Part shown: piece by piece, positions 52,694-60,450 of the stretch
Numbering within the stretch: position 1 is the stretch's first letter
Layout: every line of letters starts with the position of its first letter
Origin: Streptomyces asoensis
GTDB taxonomy: Bacteria; Actinomycetota; Actinomycetes; Streptomycetales; Streptomycetaceae
Direction: 5' to 3'
Length of the DNA: 64,000 bases
Assembly: GCF_013085465.1 (NCBI RefSeq)
Contig: NZ_CP049838.1
Coordinates: 6,386,001 to 6,450,000, forward strand
Program-made: the position numbers and the translations under genes
The notes under the pieces: generated by a model
Database searches by the model: none
What the model was told of the DNA's origin: nothing
Seen by the model: the letters and a program-made list of their open reading frames with translations, nothing else

Positions 52694-55011
52694 TGTCCAC
52701 ACCGAGAATCGCCCTGACGGGCCTGGGACTGATCACCGGTGCCGGTGACGACGTCGAGAAGGGCTGGTCGTCCATCGCGGCCGGCACCTCCGGCATCCGC
52801 ACCAACACCCTCATGGACACCTCCGAGCTGCTGACCGAGTGGGCCGGCATGGTCACCGGCGAGCAGCCGGCCGACGTCGACCGCTGCTACGGCCTCGCCG
52901 CCACCGCGATCCGGGAGGCCCTGGAGAGCAGCGGGCTCGACCTGGACACCGTCGACCGGGACCGGGTCGCGGTCGTGGTCGGCTCCAGCCTCGGCGCCAT
53001 GCCGACGCTGGAGAGCGTCCACGCGGACCTCGTCCACGAGGGGAAGCTGGACGCGGAGCGGGCGGCCGCCGTCCAACTGCCCTGCGTGGGTGACTACATC
53101 GCCGCGGAGTTCGACCTGCGCGGCCCGCGCGTGGTCCTGTCCAACGCCTGCGCGGCCAGCGCCGTGGCCCTCGGCTACGCGGCCGAGCTGCTGTGGAAGG
53201 GGGACGTCGACCACGTCATCTGCGGCGGCGTCGACCCCCTCGCCTCGCTCTCGGCGTACGGGTTCAGCGCCCTGGGCGCGCTCGACCCGGAGCCGTGCTC
53301 GCCGATGTCGGCGTCCACGGGCCTGACCCTCGGGGAGGGGGCCGGGTTCATGGTCCTGGAGTCGGCGGACCGCGCCGCCTCCCGGGGCGCCCGCGTCCTC
53401 GCCGAGCTGGGCGGCTACGGCCTCTCCTGCGACGGCTACCACCAGACCGCCCCCGACCCGAGCGGCAAGGGCGCCTGCGCCGCCATGGCCCAGGCCCTGG
53501 ACACGGCGGGACTGACCCCGAGCGACGTCGACTACCTCAACCTGCACGGCACCGGCACGCCCGCGAACGACGCCTCCGAACCGAAGGCCGTGAAGCTGCT
53601 GTTCGGCTCCTCGGTGCCGCCGGCCAGCTCCACCAAGTCGATCCTCGGCCACACCCTCGGTGCGGCCGGGGCGGTCGAGGCGGTCGTCAGCACGCTGGCC
53701 ATCGACCGCGGCACCCTGCCGCCGACGATCAACACCCGGGGCGTGGCCCAGCCGTTCGGCCTGGACGTCATCCCGGACACCGGCCGCGCCGGGGCCAGTC
53801 CCGAGGTGGTCATCTCCAACTCCTTCGCCTTCGGCGGCAACAACGCCTCCGTGGTCCTCAACCGGCCGGGCCTCCCGAACTCGGCCCCGCGCCGCACCGA
53901 GCAGGTCCACGAGGTCGTCGTCACCGGAGTGGCGGGGCTGGCGGGCGGCGCGGGCAACACCGCCGACCTGGTGGCCGCCCTCGGTGACGAACGCGCCTGC
54001 TTCACCGCCACCGAACACGTCCAGGGCGTGGGCGAGGTGCTGGTCGGCCGGGTGGACGTCAAGTCGGCCTCCCGGGGCATCAATCCGAGCCGGGCCCGCC
54101 GCATGGACCCGCTCAGCCTGCTGGCCGCCGCCGCGGTCGCCGACCTCTACGGCCGGCACGGCAAGCCCTCGCGGGCCGAGGCCGAGGGCACGGGCATCGT
54201 CTTCGCCACCGGCTACGGGCCGGTCACCTCGGTCCTCCAGTTCCACAAGGGCGTCCTCCAGAAGGGGATCAGCGGCGCCAACCCGGCGCTGTTCGCCAAC
54301 ACGGTCGTCAACGCGGCGGCCGGTCATGTGGCGATGCTGCACCGCTACCGCGGCTACACCGCGACGATCGCCAACGGCGGCACGAGCTCCGTCCTGGCCC
54401 TCCAGCTCGCCGCCCGGGTCATCGCACGCGGCATGGCGGACCGGATCATGGTCGTGATCGCCGACGAGTTCCCCGAGCAGGCCCTGGCCACCCAGGCCGG
54501 CCTCCCCGGCTACGCGCGCTCCGGGCCGGTGGTCCCCGGCGGCCGCAGCGGCATGGTGCTCAGCGAAGGCGCGGCGGCCATCCTCCTGGAGAGCGAGCGG
54601 TCGGCCTCGTCGCGGGGCGCGGACGTCCTGGCGAGGGTGCGCGGCTACGGCGCCTCCGGCGAGTCGGCCGGGATCGGCCGCATCGGCCGCGACGGCGGGG
54701 CCTGGGCACGGGCGCTGCGCGGTGCGATGGCCGAGGCCCGGGTCACGCCCGACGGGATCGACACCGTCGTCTCGGCGGCCTCCGGCTACAGCCTGGTGGA
54801 CACCGCCCAGTCCCGGGCCCTGCGCCTTGCGGGCCTTCTCGACCGCCCGACGATCACCCCCAAGGCCCTGCTGGGGGAGACCTACGGCAGCGCGGGCGCC
54901 CTGGGCCTGGTGGCGGCGCTGACCGCCCCGACCCGGCAGGGCAGGCTCCTGCTCTCCAGCTTCGCCTACGGCGGCAGCTACGCGGCGGCCGTGTTCGACA
55001 CGGAGGCGTGA
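52693..55011 (+). CDS. Fused ketosynthase - chain-length-factor protein
   Basis: A 772-residue protein made of two FabF-like halves. The first (about 1-390) has the complete triad C153 (NACAASAVAL), H285 (HGTGTP) and H320 (KSILGHTLGAAGA), so it is a working KS. The second (about 395-772) lacks it: ATIANGGTSSVLAL has no Cys, VVSAASGYSLVD no His, and ALLGETYGSAGA no His, like a chain-length factor. Separate KSalpha and CLF genes are usual in type II systems, so the single polypeptide is uncommon. It should extend the ACP-bound chain. TGATG overlap with the previous gene. Confidence 0.92.
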   Translation: MSTPRIALTGLGLITGAGDDVEKGWSSIAAGTSGIRTNTLMDTSELLTEWAGMVTGEQPADVDRCYGLAATAIREALESSGLDLDTVDRDRVAVVVGSSLGAMPTLESVHADLVHEGKLDAERAAAVQLPCVGDYIAAEFDLRGPRVVLSNACAASAVALGYAAELLWKGDVDHVICGGVDPLASLSAYGFSALGALDPEPCSPMSASTGLTLGEGAGFMVLESADRAASRGARVLAELGGYGLSCDGYHQTAPDPSGKGACAAMAQALDTAGLTPSDVDYLNLHGTGTPANDASEPKAVKLLFGSSVPPASSTKSILGHTLGAAGAVEAVVSTLAIDRGTLPPTINTRGVAQPFGLDVIPDTGRAGASPEVVISNSFAFGGNNASVVLNRPGLPNSAPRRTEQVHEVVVTGVAGLAGGAGNTADLVAALGDERACFTATEHVQGVGEVLVGRVDVKSASRGINPSRARRMDPLSLLAAAAVADLYGRHGKPSRAEAEGTGIVFATGYGPVTSVLQFHKGVLQKGISGANPALFANTVVNAAAGHVAMLHRYRGYTATIANGGTSSVLALQLAARVIARGMADRIMVVIADEFPEQALATQAGLPGYARSGPVVPGGRSGMVLSEGAAAILLESERSASSRGADVLARVRGYGASGESAGIGRIGRDGGAWARALRGAMAEARVTPDGIDTVVSAASGYSLVDTAQSRALRLAGLLDRPTITPKALLGETYGSAGALGLVAALTAPTRQGRLLLSSFAYGGSYAAAVFDTEA

Positions 55012-55628
55012 TGGGGGCGCTGCTGGGGCTGGTGATGGATCCGGTCGTGCGCGGCGCGGCGCGACCTGCCCCGATCGACTGCCTGGTCACCCACCACCCC
55101 CACCTTCCCCGCGACCACATGGGCCACCGCCTCAACGCCTCCGGACGCTCGCTGATCATCGAGGCCGTCGCCCGGGTGTACGGCCTCGACATCGGGGCGC
55201 GGGACCTCACGAGGGACGTCCACAAGCGCTGGCACGTCCCGGCCCACCACCTCACCGCCTCGGTCGCGCACTGCGACGGCTGGAGCGTCGTGGCCCTGTC
55301 GGCCGGTCCGGTGCACATCGGGGTGGACCTCCAGGACGAACGGGACCGCCCGGCCGCCATGCGGTGGCTCGGCACCCTGCTCGGCCGCCGACAGCCCGCC
55401 GAGATCCGGGACTTCGCCGAGTGCGAGGCGCTCATCAAGGCCTCGCACGTCACCAAGGAGACCTTCGCCGGAGTCCGGCTGCCCGCGTGGCGGCCGGGCT
55501 GGCGGCCCACCAACGTGGGGTCGTACCGGGTGCGTTCGACGACCGTGGCCCCGGCGATGCACCTGGCCCTCGCGGCCGACGTCCCCGCCCCCGTCCGTAT
55601 GCACACCCCGACCCCGGAGCCGGCATGA
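55011..55628 (+). CDS. 4'-phosphopantetheinyl transferase (Sfp-like)
   Basis: A 205-residue Sfp-type PPTase with SVAHCDGWSVVALSAGPVHI before GVDLQDE (104-110) and CEALIKASHVTKE (Glu139, Lys143). It activates the carriers at 41853 and 48529. The ATG at 55011 overlaps the KS-CLF stop by one base; an adjacent GTG at 55008 is possible. Confidence 0.85.
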   Translation: MGALLGLVMDPVVRGAARPAPIDCLVTHHPHLPRDHMGHRLNASGRSLIIEAVARVYGLDIGARDLTRDVHKRWHVPAHHLTASVAHCDGWSVVALSAGPVHIGVDLQDERDRPAAMRWLGTLLGRRQPAEIRDFAECEALIKASHVTKETFAGVRLPAWRPGWRPTNVGSYRVRSTTVAPAMHLALAADVPAPVRMHTPTPEPA

Positions 55629-56782
55629 CAGCCACAGCGACCGCTGTACGGCCCTACACCCGCCGTATCTCGCAGATCGAGCGCGGCTACCTGAACGCCG
55701 CGGCCACGGGCACCCCGCAGCTGATCCAGATGATCGTCGAGGGCGAGGGCCGTATCGACCCCGACGCGCTGCGCGACGCGGTACGGTCCGCCACCCTCGC
55801 GAGCCCCGGCCTCGCGGTGCGGCGCCGGGGCGCCGGCTGGCGCGCCGACGGCCCGCTCCCGCCGGTCGTCGAACTCCCCGGCGGCGACGGCTTCGACGCA
55901 CCCTTCCTCCACCGCGACCTGGACGTCGTCACCGGCCCGGTCTGCGAGGTCGGGCTCGCCGACGGGCCGTCGACCCGGCTGGTCGTCCGGGCCAGCCACA
56001 TCGTCACCGACGGCCGCGGGCTCCGGCAGTGGATCGCCGACGTGTTCCGGGTGCTGCGCGGCGAGGAGCCGGTCGGCGCCGCGTCCGTCGTCGACGACAC
56101 CCACTTCCGGACGGCCGCAGGGAAGGTGCCGCCCGCCGAGCCGCCCGCCCGGCTGGAGGGCCTGCCCGCGATCCTCGGCGACGGACCGGCCGACGGCACC
56201 CCGCTCTGGGTACGGCGCCGGGTGCGGGCGGCCCCGTCGGCGGTCACCGCCCGGGTGGCCGCCGCCCTCTCCCGTCATCTGGCCGGTGAGACGGGCCGGC
56301 TGATCGTGCCGGTGGACCTGCGCCGCCACGACCGCACGGTCCGCTCCACCGCCAACCTCACCTCCCGGCTGGTGCTGGACCTGCACCGGGACGACAGCTG
56401 GAAGCGGCTGCACGGCCAGGTCGTCCGGGCCCTGCTCGGCAAGCGCGAGGTGGCCGCGCTGGAGGGGGACTTCCTGCGCAGCAACCCCTTCGCCAACTCG
56501 CTGCGCGAGGCCCAGGAACTGGACGGCACCCGGTTCCCGTGCACGGCGATCATCTCCGACCACGGCCGGATCGACACCGCCGAACTGCGCACCGACCGGT
56601 TCCGGCCCACCGGCTTCTCCACGCTGCCGATGCTCGTGCCCTACGCCGAGATGTTCCTGAGTACCTGCCAGGTCGGCGACGAGACCGAACTGACCCTGTC
56701 GTGCCGCAGGCGCCCCGGCGCACGCGAGGCGGCCGCGGCGGTCCTCGACGACATCGAGCAGGCGCTGACCGACCCGAACTGA
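55625..56782 (+). CDS. Free-standing condensation-domain-like enzyme
   Basis: A 385-residue protein of the CAT/condensation superfamily. SHIVTDG (124-130) corresponds to the HHxxxDG catalytic motif with the second His (H125) and the Asp present. VPVDLRRHDRTVRSTANLTS resembles the usual C-domain structural motif, and FSTLPMLVPYAEMFLSTC is near the end. Such stand-alone C enzymes form an amide or ester between a carrier-bound acyl chain and an amine or alcohol. It most likely joins the polyketide/fatty chain to the amino-acid part. ATGA overlap with PPTase. Confidence 0.85.
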   Translation: MTATATAVRPYTRRISQIERGYLNAAATGTPQLIQMIVEGEGRIDPDALRDAVRSATLASPGLAVRRRGAGWRADGPLPPVVELPGGDGFDAPFLHRDLDVVTGPVCEVGLADGPSTRLVVRASHIVTDGRGLRQWIADVFRVLRGEEPVGAASVVDDTHFRTAAGKVPPAEPPARLEGLPAILGDGPADGTPLWVRRRVRAAPSAVTARVAAALSRHLAGETGRLIVPVDLRRHDRTVRSTANLTSRLVLDLHRDDSWKRLHGQVVRALLGKREVAALEGDFLRSNPFANSLREAQELDGTRFPCTAIISDHGRIDTAELRTDRFRPTGFSTLPMLVPYAEMFLSTCQVGDETELTLSCRRRPGAREAAAAVLDDIEQALTDPN

Positions 56783-56832
56783 TTCGGCCCACCTCCCTGT
56801 TGACTCCACCGCCCTGTGAAGGACGCCCACCC

Positions 56833-58275
56833 ATGGCACTGACCGAACAGACCAAAGAGGACGCGCCGAGCCCTCCGCGGGCCTCCGGCCCCGCTCTCGT
56901 CACGATGGCCGCCGCCATCACCGGCGGCTTCCTCGCCCTGCTCGACACCACCATCGTCAACGTGTCCCTGCACGAGACCACGGCCAGGTTCGGCTCCATC
57001 GGCCAGGTCCAGTGGGTGGTGACCACCTATCTGATGGCGCTGGCCGCCACCATGCCGGCCACCGGCTGGCTGGCCACCCGGTTCGGCGTACGGCGCGTCT
57101 TCGCCGCCGCGATCCTTCTGTTCGCGCTCGGCTCGGCGGCCTGCGCGGCCAGCCAGAGCCTGCCCGAGCTGATCGCCGCCCGCGGGGTCGCCGGCGCCGC
57201 CGCCGGTGTGCTCACCCCTGTGTCGACGATCCTGCTCACCAGCGGTGTGCCCCGCGAACAGCTGGGCCGGGTGCAGTCGTTGAACGGCAGCGTCATGCTG
57301 ATCAGCCCGCTGCTGGGCCCGACGATCGGCGGCCTCCTGGTCGGGGCCGGGGGATGGTCCGCGGTGTATCTCGTCAACGTCCCGCTCTGCGCCGGCCTGC
57401 TCTACGTCACCCTGCGCCGGGTCCCCGCGGACCCCCCGAGGGAGGGTGCCGCCAAGCCGCTGGACGTGATCGGCCTGGTGTCCTCCGCCGCCTGCACCGT
57501 GTGCACCGTACTGGCCGTGCACGAGTTCTCCGACCACGCCCTCGACGGGGGTGCGGCCTTCCTGGTCCCGCTGGCCCTCGCCGTGGCGAGCGGTGCCGTG
57601 TTCGTCGTACGGGAGCTGCGCGCGGCCCACCCGCTGCTCGACGTGCGGCTGTTCGCCCACCGCGTCTACCGGACGGCCGCGATCAACATCTTCTGCCTGG
57701 GCTTCGTCCTCTACTCGCCGATGATGCTCATCCCGCTCTACTTCGAGACCGCCCGCGGCGAGACGGCCGTGACGACCGGTCTGCTGATGTCCACGGGCGG
57801 CCTCGGCGTGGTCACCGCGGCCTGGCTGTGCCGGGTGCTGATGAAGCGGCTGGGCGGTGGCGGCACCGTCGTCGTCGGCATCACCCTGACGATGGTGGCG
57901 ACCGTGCCGCTGACCACGCTGTCCTCGGACACGTCGTACGTGCTGCTGTGCACGAGCCTCGTGGTGCGGGGCCTGGGCACGGGACTGACGATCGTGCCGG
58001 CGATGACCCGGGCCTTCCAGTCGATCCGCCCGCAGTCCATCCCGGACGCCTCCTCCCAGCTGAACCTGATCCAGCGGATCGGCGGCACGGTGGCCCTCGC
58101 CGTGGTCACGGTGGTCCTGGAGCAGGCGGCCCGGCAGCGCCACGGGCTGGTGCCCGGCGCCTTCGCCCACTCCTTCACCTGGGTCCTCGGGATCTACACC
58201 GTCACCCTGCTGCCCGCCCTGGCCCTGCTGCTCGCCGACCGCAAGGAGGCACGCGCCGGCGCGGTGCACGCGTGA
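56833..58275 (+). CDS. MFS drug:H+ exporter (EmrB/QacA, DHA2)
   Basis: A 480-residue transporter with roughly 14 membrane helices. LALLDTTIVNVSLH and the inter-helix motif TGWLATRFGVRRVF are diagnostic, as is SLNGSVMLISPLLGPTIGGL. It is 50 bases past the condensation gene and is probably the exporter of the cluster product. ATG 56833. Confidence 0.93.
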   Translation: MALTEQTKEDAPSPPRASGPALVTMAAAITGGFLALLDTTIVNVSLHETTARFGSIGQVQWVVTTYLMALAATMPATGWLATRFGVRRVFAAAILLFALGSAACAASQSLPELIAARGVAGAAAGVLTPVSTILLTSGVPREQLGRVQSLNGSVMLISPLLGPTIGGLLVGAGGWSAVYLVNVPLCAGLLYVTLRRVPADPPREGAAKPLDVIGLVSSAACTVCTVLAVHEFSDHALDGGAAFLVPLALAVASGAVFVVRELRAAHPLLDVRLFAHRVYRTAAINIFCLGFVLYSPMMLIPLYFETARGETAVTTGLLMSTGGLGVVTAAWLCRVLMKRLGGGGTVVVGITLTMVATVPLTTLSSDTSYVLLCTSLVVRGLGTGLTIVPAMTRAFQSIRPQSIPDASSQLNLIQRIGGTVALAVVTVVLEQAARQRHGLVPGAFAHSFTWVLGIYTVTLLPALALLLADRKEARAGAVHA

Positions 58276-58401
58276 CCGTACGGGCCCTGTCACCGCACCT
58301 CCGCCGTCCGCGCCCAGGGCGCGGCGGGCGGGAATGCGACGACAGGGCCCGAGGCGACCGCCCGGTACGGCGCGCCCGTACCCGTGGTCGGTGGCCGGCG
58401 C

Positions 58402-59397
58402 TCAGCGCGAGGAGGGCAGCCAGCCGTCCTGGACGGCGTGCACCCCCGCCTCGAAGCGGCTGCGCGCGTCCAGGCGTTCCATCAGGGTGGCTGCGGTGCG
58501 CCGGGCCGTGCGCGGGGAGACCCCGAGGCGCTTGGCGATGGCCTCGTCGGTGTAGCCCTGGGCGAGCATCTTGAGCACGGCACGCTCCTGCGGCGGCATG
58601 CCCCTCGCCTCGCACTTCGGCGTGCTCCCCAGCGCCGTCGCGGTGTTCCACACGCCCTCGAAGAGCGCGCACAGGGCCGCGACCGTTCCCGCCCCGCTCA
58701 GCACCACCCCGCCGACCCGGGCGTCGCTCGTGTCGACCGGCAGCACCGCCTTGCACCGGTCGAAGATGATCATCCGGACCGGCAGTTCGGGCACGGTACG
58801 GACCTGTCCGCCGCGGGAGTGCAGCCAGCCGACGTGGTCCAGGGTGGGCTGATGGTTGCGCACGCTGTCGAGATAGACCGTCCGCATCCGCACCCCGCGG
58901 TCGAGCAGGGCGGAGTTGGGGGCGCGACTGGCCTGGAGGTCCTCGGCCCGGTGCGCGCCGCCCGGCGCGAACGTGGCGACCTCGACCTGGGCCGACTGGG
59001 CCAGCTCCGCGAGCCGTTCCCGGATCGCCTCCAGGCCGTCCAGCTGTTCTGAATCGCTGTCGATGCCCCGTGGTCGTAGCGAGGAGCATTCGGCGATCAG
59101 TTGGGCCGCCGCCGCTCTGGATTTCTCCACGCGCATCTGCTGCGCCGCCAACTCCGCCTGCTGGCGCGCCAGCAGCACCTCCATGGCGGTCTCCGGGCCG
59201 ACGGCCCGGAACCCTATGCCCTTGCGGGCCGATGGCTGGATCAAGGCGAGTTCGCTGAGCCGGTCCAGCCCCGCGCGAACCCGTTCCTCCGGCAGCCCGA
59301 GCCGGGACACGAGGACGATGATGCCCTCCAGTGGATTGGCCAGCATCCACCGGTAGATGGCTTCTGCCTCGGCATCCAGTCCCAGAACCTCCAACAT
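58402..59397 (-). CDS. TrmB/LuxR-type transcriptional regulator
   Basis: A 331-residue regulator with an N-terminal TrmB-like winged helix (EAIYRWMLANPLEGIIVLVS), a central coiled-coil/PLD-like sensor, and a C-terminal LuxR-type HTH (LAQGYTDEAIAKRLGVSPRTARR). This architecture is common next to Streptomyces biosynthetic clusters. It faces the operon and is a likely cluster activator. Upstream it has paired CACACACTG repeats that may be its own site. Confidence 0.9.
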   Translation of the reverse strand: MLEVLGLDAEAEAIYRWMLANPLEGIIVLVSRLGLPEERVRAGLDRLSELALIQPSARKGIGFRAVGPETAMEVLLARQQAELAAQQMRVEKSRAAAAQLIAECSSLRPRGIDSDSEQLDGLEAIRERLAELAQSAQVEVATFAPGGAHRAEDLQASRAPNSALLDRGVRMRTVYLDSVRNHQPTLDHVGWLHSRGGQVRTVPELPVRMIIFDRCKAVLPVDTSDARVGGVVLSGAGTVAALCALFEGVWNTATALGSTPKCEARGMPPQERAVLKMLAQGYTDEAIAKRLGVSPRTARRTAATLMERLDARSRFEAGVHAVQDGWLPSSR

Positions 59398-59419
59398 GAT
59401 GCAGTCCCCCTGTTGCTGT

Positions 59420-59437
59420 CACACACTGCACACACTG
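59420..59437 (-). promoter_or_regulatory. Tandem CACACACTG element
   Basis: Two head-to-tail copies of CACACACTG (CAGTGTGTG on the coding strand) lie 23-40 bases before the LuxR-type gene start. Candidate autoregulatory site. The rest of 59398-59717 shows nothing I can support. Confidence 0.4.
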
Positions 59438-59717
59438 TGTTCGAAACTTAGTGCCCCTGAGCTTACTGACCTTGAACTGCGGATGGCGGCCCGGCGGCAC
59501 GGAGGACGGTTCCGGCCAATCGCTCGGCTTTCAACCATCCGTGGTGCCAGAGTGAGGACCGCGGCGCGTCCCGTCCGGCCCGAGGCGCTTCCCCGCCCAT
59601 TCGAGGACGGCTTCCGGGACGGCTTTCGGGCCCCTTCCGCATGACGCTTTATGCCATGGCACAAAGCGTCCATCGCGAGCCGGTCCACCGCCGCTGAACA
59701 GCGCCGAAGATGAAGTC

Positions 59718-60017
59718 ATGTATCTCATCCACGTGCGCCTGCGCGCCCCTGCCGAGGCGCCCGCCCGGCCCGATCTGGCGGCGATCATTTCCTCGTACGC
59801 CGAGGAAAGCGACGGCCTGGAACACGTCTCCGTGCACGCGCACGCCGGCGAGGGCCTCACGCTGGGTCTTTTCCTCCTCGCCGGCTCTCTGGCCGCGGCC
59901 GAGGACAGTGCCGCGCGACTGTCGCGGCGCGCCGTGGAACACCATCCGGACCTGCTCGGCTACGGCGTCGTGACCTCCGGGGCCGTCCTGGTGCCCGGCC
60001 CCTGGTGGGACACGTGA
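59718..60017 (+). CDS. Hypothetical protein, 99 aa
   Basis: MYLIHVRLRAPAEAPARPDL..., SYAEESDGLEHVSVHAHAGE and GLTLGLFLLAGSLAAAEDSA. It has the alternating pattern of a small ferredoxin-like (ACT/dabb-like) alpha/beta domain but no motif. Good codon usage; weak ribosome-binding site. Its position before the signal-like peptide and SARP gene suggests a regulatory or accessory role, which is inference. Confidence 0.6.
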   Translation: MYLIHVRLRAPAEAPARPDLAAIISSYAEESDGLEHVSVHAHAGEGLTLGLFLLAGSLAAAEDSAARLSRRAVEHHPDLLGYGVVTSGAVLVPGPWWDT

Positions 60018-60140
60018 GCCCCGCGTTTCCCCAGGTCGGGGTGGACGGGTTAGGACGCTGCACATTCCGTCCAGCCGTCTGCTGTTCCCTCCGGCCCGCC
60101 CGCCGAGCAGAGTTGAGCCATCGACGGAACGAAAGCCGCC

Positions 60141-60171
60141 GAAGAGTTCACCGAAGAGTCCGCTGAATAGT
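60141..60171 (+). promoter_or_regulatory. Three GAAGAGT-like heptamers with 12-bp period
   Basis: GAAGAGT (60141-60147), GAAGAGT (60153-60159) and GAATAGT (60165-60171) lie upstream of the 57-aa ORF. SARP regulators bind heptamer repeats on one DNA face, usually with an 11-bp period; 12 is close but not exact. Confidence 0.4.
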
Positions 60172-60221
60172 CCGGAAGCATTCACTCCGGAAATCCACTC
60201 ACTCAATCGAGGAGAAAATCC

Positions 60222-60395
60222 ATGCAGGGCACCCGTGTCTCCAAAATCGTCGCCGCCGCGCTGATCGTTCTCGGTGGAATGGCGATGACGGTGACCGTCA
60301 CGGATTCTCCGAAGAACATCACGCACGCCGTCGAGAGCGACCTGCGCACCACCGCGGGCGACCACACCGACGGCGATGTCACCTGGGGCCCCTGA
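60222..60395 (+). CDS. 57-aa signal-peptide-like small protein upstream of SARP gene
   Basis: MQGTRVSKIVAAALIVLGGM then AMTVTVTDSPKNITHAVESD and ending GDVTWGP. It has a basic start, one hydrophobic helix (about 8-24) and a short polar tail, as in secreted or membrane-anchored peptides. GAGGAG lies seven bases before ATG. Peptides ending in a TWG-like motif recur beside NB-ARC SARP genes in Streptomyces, but I know no proven function. It could be a signalling peptide, or less likely an acceptor of the LanB-like enzyme. Confidence 0.7.
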   Translation: MQGTRVSKIVAAALIVLGGMAMTVTVTDSPKNITHAVESDLRTTAGDHTDGDVTWGP

Positions 60396-60450
60396 ACATT
60401 CACGGGGGCATGTGCTGAACCGAGTTGAAAGACATCGGGGGACAGAAGAA

